Source: Hydrogenophaga sp. (GTDB lineage: Bacteria; Pseudomonadota; Gammaproteobacteria; Burkholderiales; Burkholderiaceae_C). From it: 48,444 nucleotides of DNA. The notes under the pieces were generated by a model. It did no database searches and was not told the origin of the DNA. It saw nothing but the letters and a program-made list of their open reading frames with translations. The translations under genes and the position numbers were made by a program. This document shows positions 32,774 to 40,541 of this stretch, in pieces. How positions within the stretch are numbered: the first letter of the stretch is position 1; every line of letters begins with the position of its first letter. The DNA is taken from positions 1 to 48,444 of the forward strand of contig JAJNQE010000179.1 of NCBI GenBank assembly GCA_021154985.1, given 5' to 3'.

Positions 32774-33307
32774 TCAGTAGCCACCCGCCACAAAACGGTC
32801 GGCGCGCGCGGCCTGCAACACGGCGGGCAGGCTCTGGTGCATGGCGGACGCCGGTTGCACGCCTCCCAGCCAATCGTTGGGGGTGACGAACCACAGTGCC
32901 AGCTCGGCGTCTTCGAACACCGGACGCAGCTCGTCCAGCAGCGGCACCATGGCCTCCACCACCGACGCGGTGGACAGATCAAACTGGAACAGCGGGTACA
33001 GGGGTCCCCACGGACTGCGCAGCGACACCACCGCGCGGATCGTGATCCAGCGCGCCACCAGCGCCACCGTCTCGGTCTCGGCCTCGGTCTCAGGCGACCC
33101 ACCGGCCATCCCGCAGTGCTGGTGGATCAGTTCGGCCAGGCCGTCACCGCTGACCAGCCCGCCCGAGCTGGAAAACGCGGCGGCGGTGGACACCCAATGC
33201 AGCGGCATTGCAGCGTTGCAAGGTTGGGTGTGGCCCGTTTGAGGCTTGGCCACGCCATGCTGGGCAGGCGCATCGGGCAATGGGGGCGAGGACAGGTCGC
33301 AAAGCAT
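32774..33307 (-). CDS. Xre/MbcA/ParS toxin-binding domain-like protein (orphan)
   Basis: 177 residues from ATG 33307. The first roughly 60 residues are low in recognisable motifs. The C-terminal half (PLYPLFQFDLSTASVVEAMVPLLDELRPVF...ALWFVTPNDWLGGVQPASAM) resembles the MbcA/ParS/Xre toxin-binding (DUF2384-like) fold found in antitoxins. There is no RES-type toxin or other partner next to it, so it may be a free-standing relative. It is convergent with chrA, 7 bases apart. The region 33308-33518 upstream shows no gene. Confidence 0.6.
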   Translation of the reverse strand: MLCDLSSPPLPDAPAQHGVAKPQTGHTQPCNAAMPLHWVSTAAAFSSSGGLVSGDGLAELIHQHCGMAGGSPETEAETETVALVARWITIRAVVSLRSPWGPLYPLFQFDLSTASVVEAMVPLLDELRPVFEDAELALWFVTPNDWLGGVQPASAMHQSLPAVLQAARADRFVAGGY

Positions 33308-33518
33308 GGGCGCATCTCCGACTGGGGTCGCAGAAACGCGGACGCCCGTGAAAAAATGCAAGCCTCGTGCATGGCACCGTGTGTGTCTGTACGGTGACCA
33401 ACGGATAACGAGCAGAAGCACCACACCGCCGCCCTCGGAACACAAGACACGTCAAAGGGCGGGTTTGTATGTCCCAGTCACGGTGCAGCGGCCTGACCGC
33501 AACAAACCGCCTCACCCC

Positions 33519-33686
33519 TTATTCGCCCGGATCGTCGGGTTTGGCGAGCTTGCTGGGCGGCTCAGGCTCTGCGGCCTGGGGCGGGGCGAAACACATGCGT
33601 TCGCCGTCCCAGGTCTGACCGCACCAGCACTGGCCGTCCTCGTTGATGATGCAGGTGCCGGTACCACAGCAGCGTGGGTCTTCCAT
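33519..33686 (-). CDS. Small cysteine-rich protein
   Basis: 55 residues (MEDPRCCGTGTCIINEDGQC at the N terminus), with six cysteines at 6, 7, 12, 20, 22 and 32, then an acidic Pro-rich tail without Cys. The spacing resembles a small metal- or cluster-binding knuckle. I recall similar short proteins in Burkholderiales with no assigned function. Codon use is like the neighbours. It lies 37 bases before the stop-proximal end of the Mpo1-like gene on the same strand, so the two may be co-transcribed. Confidence 0.7.
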   Translation of the reverse strand: MEDPRCCGTGTCIINEDGQCWCGQTWDGERMCFAPPQAAEPEPPSKLAKPDDPGE

Positions 33687-33723
33687 GGGGCCTCGACAAG
33701 ATCGGATTGAACAGTGGGAAAGG

Positions 33724-34254
33724 TTAGCGCGCTTGCGCAGGACCTGCAGGGCCCGAGCGGGTTGGCCCCGCGCGCTGCTCGATCTGCGCTTCGAGTTCCG
33801 GGCGCAGACCCATCAGGAAGCCGGCCTCGGTCACCACGAACAGCGGCCCGATGATCAGGCCAGCGATGTCGTCCACGAACGCCGGCTTGCGGCCTTCGAA
33901 AATGTGGCCCACGAACTGGATGATCCACCCCGCGACAAACAGACCCAGGCCCACCGCCGCCCAAGCACCGGTCGACAACACGGCCGAAGCGTGCGCCAGC
34001 CACAGGCAGACCAGCAGCAGCGCTCCCATCACGGCGCCCAGGCGCAAGTCCAACCGCAGGTAGTAGAAGGTGGCCGCAATCGTGGCCACGGTGGCGGCCG
34101 AGACCGGCCAGCCGGCCACCTCAAAGCTGGGGCGTGCGAGCAGCACCACCACCGCCAGCACGATCAAGGGAATGCCCACGAAATGGGTGGCGATGTTGCG
34201 GCGGTCGCGGTGGTAGGCGGCGTACTGACTGAGGTGGTCAACGAGTGTTTTCAT
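33724..34254 (-). CDS. Mpo1-like membrane protein (DUF962)
   Basis: 176 residues with four hydrophobic segments. The N-terminal YAAYHRDRRNIATHFVGIPL and later QFVGHIFEGRKPAFVDD segments give the conserved His residues of the Mpo1/YGL010w family. Yeast Mpo1 is an iron-dependent dioxygenase of 2-hydroxy fatty acids; whether this bacterial member does the same is unknown. It is divergent from the GST gene. Confidence 0.8.
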   Translation of the reverse strand: MKTLVDHLSQYAAYHRDRRNIATHFVGIPLIVLAVVVLLARPSFEVAGWPVSAATVATIAATFYYLRLDLRLGAVMGALLLVCLWLAHASAVLSTGAWAAVGLGLFVAGWIIQFVGHIFEGRKPAFVDDIAGLIIGPLFVVTEAGFLMGLRPELEAQIEQRAGPTRSGPAGPAQAR

Positions 34255-34375
34255 GGCGGTTCTCCTCGGGCATCACGCCCGTGCGCCATTGTGGCCAGCG
34301 CAGGCCCGCCCGACCATGGGGAATGCGATGAGTCGCGACCGGTGGGCGACACCGGGCGTGCCATCATGGCGGCCC

Positions 34376-35035
34376 ATGTTGCCCATCCTGTACTCCTTTC
34401 GCCGCTGCCCCTACGCCATCCGTGCGCGCCTGACGCTGTGCCAGGCCGGCGTGGCGGTGGAACTGCGCGAGGTGGTGCTGGCGAACAAACCGGCCGACAT
34501 GCTGGCGGCCTCGCCGGCGGGCACGGTGCCGGTGCTGCAGCTGGCCTCGGGCGAGGTGATCGCCCAGAGCCTGGACATCATGCGATGGGCGTTGGCGCAA
34601 AGCGACCCCGGTGGTTGGCTGGCGCGCGGCGACTCGCGCGAACAACGCGCGCTCATCGACACCTGCGACGGCCCTTTCAAGCACGCACTCGACCGCTACA
34701 AGTACGCCGAGCGCCACCCGCAGCGCAGCGCCCAGGCGTGGCGAGACGACGCGGTGGACTGCCTGATCCAGCCCCTGGAGACGCTGTTGGACCGAACGCC
34801 ACAACTCGGCGGAGAACAGCCGGGCCTGGCCGATGCGGCGATCTTCCCCTTCGTGCGCCAGTTCGCCGCGGTGGATGCCGCATGGTGGGCGACCTCGCCC
34901 TGGCTGGCCACGCGGCGCTGGCACGACGCGTGGGCAAGCAGCACCTGGATGGCCAGCTGCATGCACAAGCAGCCGCCCTGGCGACCCGGCGCAGCGATCA
35001 CCGTGTTTCCGCCCGCCGCGCAGGCCAGGCCTTGA
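34376..35035 (+). CDS. Glutathione S-transferase family protein
   Basis: 219 residues from ATG 34376. A thioredoxin-like N-terminal domain begins MLPILYSFRRCPYAIRARL, with the Cys-Pro-Tyr motif of omega/beta-like GSTs, and ends with the cis-Pro TVPVL and glutathione-contact SLDI. The helical C-terminal domain follows. An upstream in-frame extension is ignored because the thioredoxin fold begins here. The stop overlaps the TTG start of the helicase gene (TTGA). Confidence 0.83.
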   Translation: MLPILYSFRRCPYAIRARLTLCQAGVAVELREVVLANKPADMLAASPAGTVPVLQLASGEVIAQSLDIMRWALAQSDPGGWLARGDSREQRALIDTCDGPFKHALDRYKYAERHPQRSAQAWRDDAVDCLIQPLETLLDRTPQLGGEQPGLADAAIFPFVRQFAAVDAAWWATSPWLATRRWHDAWASSTWMASCMHKQPPWRPGAAITVFPPAAQARP

Positions 35036-37326
35036 ACGAAGGCACCCTGTCACCGCCCGACGGCCTGCAGGTCGCCGTGCGCGTGCTCTGCGCCTTCACC
35101 GCCCAGGCGGGTGACCTGGACTTGCGCTTCACGCCTTCACCCACCGCACAGGACGGCGTGGCCGGGCACGAGACCGTGACGGCGCGCCGCGCAGCGCCCT
35201 ACCAGCGCGAAGTGCCCCTGCGCTCCCGCTTCGGTGACTTGCTGGTGCAGGGCCGGGCCGACGGCTTCGACCCCGGCGCCCCACGGCTCGAAGAAATCAA
35301 GACCCACCGTGGCGACGTGGCACTGGTGCGCGAGAACCACCGCGCGCTGCACTGGGCGCAGGCGCGTGTGTACGCGTGGATGCTGTGCGAGCAGCTCGGG
35401 CTGGAGCGCATTGAAGTGGCGCTGGTGTACTTCAACATCGACACGCGGGCCGAGACCGTGCTGACCCAGTGGGTTGACGCCGACGAACTGCGCAGCCACT
35501 TCAACGGCCTGTGTTCGCGCTACCTCGGTTGGGCGCGCAGCGAGCAGGCGCACCGCCGCTCGCGGGATGCGCAGTTGCAGGCGCTGGTCTTTCCTTTCGA
35601 CGGCTTTCGCGCCGGTCAGCACGACCTGGCCGGCGCCACCTGGCGCACCCACCACCATGGCCGCCACCTGCTTGTGCAGGCGCCCACCGGCATCGGCAAG
35701 ACCATGGCCACGCTGTTCGGCGCGCTCAAGGCCATGCCCGGCCCGGGCACCGACAAATTGCTCTACCTCACCGCCAAAACGCCGGGCCGCCGGCTCGCGC
35801 TGGACGCGCTGGCCCGGCTGCAACCCACACCATCGGAGGGCCGCCTGCGGGTGCTGGAGCGCGTGGCGCGCGAGAAAGCCTGTGAGCACCCCGACAAGGC
35901 CTGCCACGGCGATGCCTGCCCGCTGGCCAGCGGCTTCTACGACCGGCTGCCACAGGCGCGCGACGAGGCGGCACGCACCGCCTGGCTCGACCAGGCGGGT
36001 CTGCGCGCGGTGGCGCTGAAGCACAACGTGTGCCCCTACTACCTCGGCCAGGACATGCTGCGCTGGAGCGACGTGGTGGTGGGCGACTTCAACCATTTTT
36101 TCGACCTCAATGCGCACGCCTGGGCACTCACCGTGGGCGAGCCCTGGCGCGTCGGCCTGCTGGTCGACGAAGCGCACAACCTGATCGAGCGTGCACGCCT
36201 GATGTACAGCGCCGAACTCGATCCCTTGATGCTCGCCACGCTGCGCAAGGCGCCACCCAAAGGACTCAAGGCCTCGCTCGACCGCCTGCACCGTTTCTGG
36301 GGCACGGTGGGCCGTGGGCAGGCGGCTGCGCAGGTGCTGCTGAACGAGCTGCCCGATGGCCTCGTGGGCGCGCTGCAGCAGCACGCCGCCGACCTCTCGG
36401 AGCACCTGGCCCTGGACGCCACCGCGCCCGATGTGCGCGTGCAGGCCTGGCTGTTCGAGGTGCTGCATTTCGTGCGCGTGGCCGAGGTGTTTGGCGACCA
36501 TTCGGTGGTGGAACTCACGCGCGCTGAACCCGGCGCGCGCGTTCGCGCGCCACGGTGCAAGCTGGCCATCCGCAACCTCGTGCCGGCGCCGCACCTGCAG
36601 CCGCGCTGGCAGGCGGCGCACAGCGCCACCCTGTTCTCGGCCACGCTCAGCCCCATGGACCACGCCATCCAGTTGCTCGGCCTGCCCGGCGACGTGGCGC
36701 GGCTGGAGGTGCCCTCACCGTTTGACCCGGCGCAACTGCGGGTGCGCGTCACGCCGCACATTTCCACCCGCTACCAGGACCGCGCCGAATCGCTGGACGC
36801 GGTGGTGAGGGTGATGGCCGCCCAGTTCCACACACAGCCGGGCAACTACCTCGCGTTCTTCAGCAGCTTCGAGTACCTGCAGCAGGTGCTGGCGCGCTTT
36901 GCCGCGGTGCACCCGGACATCGCCGCGTGGTCGCAGTCGCGCGGCATGGCGGAAAACGATCGCAGCGCGTTCGTGGCCCGCTTCACCGACCACAGCCAGG
37001 GCATTGGTTTTGCGGTGCTCGGGGGTGCATTTGGTGAGGGCATCGACCTGCCGGGCCAGCGCCTGATCGGCGCCTTCATCGCCACGCTGGGCCTGCCCCA
37101 GGTGAACCCGCTCAACGAGCAGTTGCGCGCCAGGCTGCAGTTGAAGCACGGCCGGGGCTACGACCACACCTACCTGATTCCCGGCCTGCAGAAGGTGGTG
37201 CAAGCCGCAGGGCGCGTGATCCGGGGGCCCGAAGACCAGGGTGTGGTGGTCTTGATGGACGACCGCTTCGCACGACCCGAGGTTCGCAGCCTGCTGCCGC
37301 CCTGGTGGCGGATCGATCGCGGTTGA
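35032..37326 (+). CDS. XPD/DinG-type helicase with N-terminal Cas4-like nuclease domain
   Basis: 764 residues from TTG 35032, which overlaps the GST stop; no ATG precedes the conserved region. Residues about 1-185 look like a PD-(D/E)XK nuclease of the Cas4 type (GRADGFDP...LEEIKTHRGD gives Asp, Glu and Lys). The helicase part has Walker A APTGIGKT, DEAH (LVDEAHN) and motif VI QAAGRVIRG. Four cysteines (EKACEHPDKACHGDACPLA and HNVCPY) fit the 4Fe-4S domain of XPD relatives. Likely a DNA repair or structure-processing enzyme. Its partner genes are not evident here. Confidence 0.85.
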   Translation: MNEGTLSPPDGLQVAVRVLCAFTAQAGDLDLRFTPSPTAQDGVAGHETVTARRAAPYQREVPLRSRFGDLLVQGRADGFDPGAPRLEEIKTHRGDVALVRENHRALHWAQARVYAWMLCEQLGLERIEVALVYFNIDTRAETVLTQWVDADELRSHFNGLCSRYLGWARSEQAHRRSRDAQLQALVFPFDGFRAGQHDLAGATWRTHHHGRHLLVQAPTGIGKTMATLFGALKAMPGPGTDKLLYLTAKTPGRRLALDALARLQPTPSEGRLRVLERVAREKACEHPDKACHGDACPLASGFYDRLPQARDEAARTAWLDQAGLRAVALKHNVCPYYLGQDMLRWSDVVVGDFNHFFDLNAHAWALTVGEPWRVGLLVDEAHNLIERARLMYSAELDPLMLATLRKAPPKGLKASLDRLHRFWGTVGRGQAAAQVLLNELPDGLVGALQQHAADLSEHLALDATAPDVRVQAWLFEVLHFVRVAEVFGDHSVVELTRAEPGARVRAPRCKLAIRNLVPAPHLQPRWQAAHSATLFSATLSPMDHAIQLLGLPGDVARLEVPSPFDPAQLRVRVTPHISTRYQDRAESLDAVVRVMAAQFHTQPGNYLAFFSSFEYLQQVLARFAAVHPDIAAWSQSRGMAENDRSAFVARFTDHSQGIGFAVLGGAFGEGIDLPGQRLIGAFIATLGLPQVNPLNEQLRARLQLKHGRGYDHTYLIPGLQKVVQAAGRVIRGPEDQGVVVLMDDRFARPEVRSLLPPWWRIDRG

Positions 37327-37365
37327 ACCGGGCCAACGAAACGACGGCTTTGGCGACGGCTTCCA

Positions 37366-38838
37366 TCAACCGCGCGAATACAGATGCACGCCACCGCTGT
37401 TCTGGGGGCGCTCGTTCAGCAACCAGCCGCGCAGGCTCCAGGCCCCGTCTTCCAGGCGCGCACCCACAGCCAGCTGGCGACCGTCGCCCGAGAGCGCCAG
37501 CGCAGAACCGAACTGGTCGCCCGTGCGGGTGCGGCTGGATTTCACATAGTCGGTCTGGGTCCAGTGCAGACCCTGGCGGCTGTAGACATACACCGCGCCG
37601 GCCGCCAGCGCGCTGGCGTCGCCCTGCTCCCCGCCCAGACCACGCGCCGCGCTGGACTCGTTCACCGCCGACACGGCCAGCGCACGGCCATCGGCCGACA
37701 GGCTGAGCCGTTCGCCAAAGGCATCGCCCGCACGGCTGTTCGACGCGCGGATGCGCGCTGTCTGCCGCCATGCCCCGCCCTCATTGACAAACACGTAGGC
37801 GCTGCCCGCCGAGCGCAGGCGGGCCTCGGTCCCTTCAGGGGCGCTCGCGCCCACGGCCAGCGTGGTGCCGTCGGCCGACAAGGCCACCTGCGAGCCCAGC
37901 GGGTTCCGGGGTGTGGCGTTGGCCGCGACAACCACCGCCCGCTCACGCCAGAACGCGCCGTCGCGACCGAACACGTGCACCGCGCCCAAGCCCGACGCAT
38001 GGGCTGCAGCCGCCAGCGTCTGGCCGTCCTGGGAGAGTGCAACGCTCTTGCCCAACTGGGCGCCGTCCACCGCGTGGGCCGCCATCAGCGCGCCCTCTTC
38101 GGCCCAGCCGGCGGCGGTGCGGGCGAACACATACACCGCGCCGATGTCCGTGCGAGCGGGCTGTGCATCGCGAGCGTCGTGGCGGTGCGCACCCACGGCC
38201 AACACATCGCCTGCGCCATTGAACGACAGGCTGATGCCAAACCAGTCGAAGCTCGATGCGCTGGACGCCAGCAAGCGCGCAGGCTGGTCCCAGCCACTGG
38301 CGTTGCGCTCGAACACGTACACCACGCCCTGGTCACCCGCGAGCGATTCACCGGCGCGCGCGGCGGTGTGCGATTCAAACGGCGCGCCCACCGCGAGGCG
38401 GCTGCCGTCGTCGGACAGCGTGAGGCTGTGGCCAAAGCCACTGCCGCTGGTGGGCACCGGCGCGAGCAACCGCGCCTGCTCGCGCCAGCCGCCGGGGGTG
38501 CGCGTGTACACGTACACCGAACCCGCGGCGGGCACCGCCTCCAGCAGGCCGCCGCTGGACTTCAGGTCGGCGCCCACGGCCAGGGTGTTGCCGTCGCGCG
38601 AGAGTGCGACGGCAGCACCAAACACATCGCCCGCAGCGGCATCCGACGCCTGCAGGTGCGTGGACGTGTCTTGCGAACGCACCGCAGCGAGCGCGTTGGG
38701 CAGGCCCAGGCCTTCAAGGGACGCATGGGCCAGCAGCTCGTTGCTCAGGGAGGAGGCCTTGTCGCTCGCGCAGGCAGACAGGAAGGCAGCCGTGGCCAAC
38801 AACGGCACGGTGAGTGCCAGGCGAAAGGTGGAGGTCAT
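37366..38838 (-). CDS. FG-GAP/integrin-like repeat lipoprotein
   Basis: 490 residues from ATG 38838. Lipoprotein signal with lipobox LSAC in AAFLSACASD. The rest consists of about seven beta-propeller repeats, each with a GDxFGxxVALSxDGxxLAVGA-type core and a VYVYxR strand. Such proteins are surface-exposed or periplasmic; the function is unknown. It is convergent with the helicase (39 bases apart). Upstream, TATAAC on the minus strand near 38970 is a possible -10 without a good -35. Confidence 0.8.
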   Translation of the reverse strand: MTSTFRLALTVPLLATAAFLSACASDKASSLSNELLAHASLEGLGLPNALAAVRSQDTSTHLQASDAAAGDVFGAAVALSRDGNTLAVGADLKSSGGLLEAVPAAGSVYVYTRTPGGWREQARLLAPVPTSGSGFGHSLTLSDDGSRLAVGAPFESHTAARAGESLAGDQGVVYVFERNASGWDQPARLLASSASSFDWFGISLSFNGAGDVLAVGAHRHDARDAQPARTDIGAVYVFARTAAGWAEEGALMAAHAVDGAQLGKSVALSQDGQTLAAAAHASGLGAVHVFGRDGAFWRERAVVVAANATPRNPLGSQVALSADGTTLAVGASAPEGTEARLRSAGSAYVFVNEGGAWRQTARIRASNSRAGDAFGERLSLSADGRALAVSAVNESSAARGLGGEQGDASALAAGAVYVYSRQGLHWTQTDYVKSSRTRTGDQFGSALALSGDGRQLAVGARLEDGAWSLRGWLLNERPQNSGGVHLYSRG

Positions 38839-39024
38839 GAAGAAGGTCTTGTGAAATCGTTGATCTGCAACGACCCGGCAGGACACTGGGCGGCTGGCCC
38901 GTACTGCCGATCGTTCGGTGGCGCAGATGGTCTTGATTTCAGACCCGCAAAAACATACTCCAAAGGTGTTATAGGCCCACCTTTTCACGAACCTTCATGA
39001 ACTAGTTCGCGCGAGTCACCCACC

Positions 39025-39045
39025 GTGGGCGTGACAAATGCCCAC
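39025..39045 (-). terminator. Inverted repeat downstream of cbbX
   Basis: GTGGGC (39025-39030) pairs with GCCCAC (39040-39045) around a 9-base loop, 26 bases after the cbbX stop. No T run follows on the minus strand, so it could be a weak or Rho-assisted end for cbbLSX. Confidence 0.35.
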
Positions 39046-39070
39046 CCACGCTGCCTTCAACGTCGACCGC

Positions 39071-39967
39071 TCAGGTCGGGGGCGAGGCATTGAACAGGCG
39101 GCTGGCCAGGATGTCGGCCGGCATGAGCGTGGTGAGGTCGTCGCGCGTGAGTTCGCGGTCGCGGTCGACGAACAGTCGACTGGCCTGGCGCAGTCGCGCG
39201 CGGTCCAGCGCATTGCGCACGCTGCGCGCATTGGCAAAGTGGGGCAAGGGAATGCGCCGCTGCAGGTAAGCCTCGAAGGTGTCGCGCGCGCCGTCGCCGA
39301 ACCGGTAGTTCATGGTGTCGAGCATGCGGTCGGCAATGTCGAGCAACTCGCCCTGACCGTAGTCGGGAAACTCCAGGTGGTGCGCCACGCGCGATGACAA
39401 GCCGGGGTTGGACTTGAAGAAGGTGTCCATGCGGTCCTTGTAGCCCGCCAGGATCACCACCAGGTCATCGCGCTGGTTCTCCATCACCTGCAGCAGGATC
39501 TCGATCGCTTCCTGCCCGTAGTCGCGCTCGTTCTCGGGGCGGTAGAGGTAGTAGGCCTCGTCGATGAAGAGCACACCGCCCATGGCCTTCTTCAAAATTT
39601 CCTTGGTCTTGGGCGCCGTGTGACCAATGTACTGGCCCACCAGGTCATCGCGCGTGACGCTGACCACGTGGCCTTTGCGCACATAGCCCAGCCGGTGCAG
39701 GATTTCCGCCATGCGCAGGGCCACCGTGGTCTTGCCGGTGCCGGGGTTGCCGGTGAAGCTCATGTGCAGCGACGGCGTCTGCGCCTGCAGGCCGAGGGTC
39801 AGGCGCAGCTTGTCGACCACCAGCAGGGCGGCGATGTCGCGGATGCGGGTCTTCACCGGCGCCAGGCCAATGAGGTCGCGGTCCAGCTCGTCCATGACCG
39901 CCTCGACCTGGCTCTGCGCCAGGACATCGGCCACGGTGCGAGGGCTGTCGGGAGTCGGTTGATTCAT
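39071..39967 (-). CDS. cbbX: Red-type RuBisCO activase CbbX
   Basis: 298 residues from ATG 39967, with GGAGG six bases upstream. AAA+ ATPase with Walker A GNPGTGKTTVA, Walker B GGVLFIDEAYYLY, pore-loop segment QYIGHTAPKTKEI and sensor/Arg-finger region LSSRVAHHLEF. It remodels red-type RuBisCO to free inhibitory sugar phosphates by pulling on the CbbL C terminus. It is third in cbbLSX, but separated from cbbS by 125 bases with several hairpins. Confidence 0.95.
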   Translation of the reverse strand: MNQPTPDSPRTVADVLAQSQVEAVMDELDRDLIGLAPVKTRIRDIAALLVVDKLRLTLGLQAQTPSLHMSFTGNPGTGKTTVALRMAEILHRLGYVRKGHVVSVTRDDLVGQYIGHTAPKTKEILKKAMGGVLFIDEAYYLYRPENERDYGQEAIEILLQVMENQRDDLVVILAGYKDRMDTFFKSNPGLSSRVAHHLEFPDYGQGELLDIADRMLDTMNYRFGDGARDTFEAYLQRRIPLPHFANARSVRNALDRARLRQASRLFVDRDRELTRDDLTTLMPADILASRLFNASPPT

Positions 39968-39974
39968 GCAATGC

Positions 39975-40085
39975 CTCCGAAGCGAGATGCCCCCACCAGA
40001 GATACCGCGGAACCGGCTTTGCCGGGCCGCAGGTATCGCCCCCTGCAGGGGGGTGACGCGCTGAAAGCGCGACGCGGGGGGGGAG
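39975..40085. repeat. Hairpin-rich intergenic block between cbbS and cbbX
   Basis: Three perfect hairpins follow each other: CCGGC-TTT-GCCGG (40013-40025), CCCCC-TGCA-GGGGG (40039-40052) and CGCGCT-GAA-AGCGCG (40057-40071), with G-rich flanks. The block is transcribed with cbbLSX. It may stabilise cbbLS mRNA or lower cbbX output. It resembles the block after cbbR in style but not in exact sequence. Confidence 0.6.
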
Positions 40086-40092
40086 CCTATGT

Positions 40093-40527
40093 CTAGTACC
40101 GTTCGCCTTCGGGTTTGTCGGTCGCGTACGAACTGATGCGGTAGCGCACCTGGCGACCCTCCACCTCCGTGCGCGCCAAGCCAAAGCCAGGCTCCTTGGC
40201 AGGCCGGTTGACGATGAACGACATGCGCGGCGACTCCACACCCTGCGTCGAATCGAACGCGGTCACGCGCACGTAATGCTGCGGAAAGGTCTTGCGGCAG
40301 TTGTTGATCTCCATCAGGATGCCGGCCGGGTCCTTCAAGTCGAACATCGGGTTGCCGAACATTTCCCAGTAGGTGTTGCGCGGGTGCGGGTCGTCGGTGT
40401 ATTCGATGCCCACCGCGTAGTTGTTCTGAAGCGCGTACTGGATCTGGCTGCGGATCTGCGCGTCGGTGAGGTCGGGCAGGAACGAGAACTGGCCTTGCGT
40501 GAGGCGGTTGCCGTGGTTGGTCATCAT
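40093..40527 (-). CDS. cbbS: RuBisCO small subunit, form I red type
   Basis: 144 residues from ATG 40527, GGAG nine bases upstream. The segment GQFSFLPDLTDAQIRSQIQYAL and the later PRNTYWEMFGNPMFDLKD are typical small-subunit sequence. The extended C-terminal part (from about residue 110) fits red-type small subunits, whose C-terminal beta-hairpin aids assembly. It lies 14 bases after the cbbL stop. Confidence 0.96.
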   Translation of the reverse strand: MMTNHGNRLTQGQFSFLPDLTDAQIRSQIQYALQNNYAVGIEYTDDPHPRNTYWEMFGNPMFDLKDPAGILMEINNCRKTFPQHYVRVTAFDSTQGVESPRMSFIVNRPAKEPGFGLARTEVEGRQVRYRISSYATDKPEGERY

Positions 40528-40541
40528 GGTGTGGGTCTCCT

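Noticed and set aside
33643..35031. An upstream extension of the helicase frame by more than 400 codons
   Set aside because: It runs antisense to the Mpo1-like gene and through the GST gene in another frame. Helicase homology begins just after the TTG at 35032.
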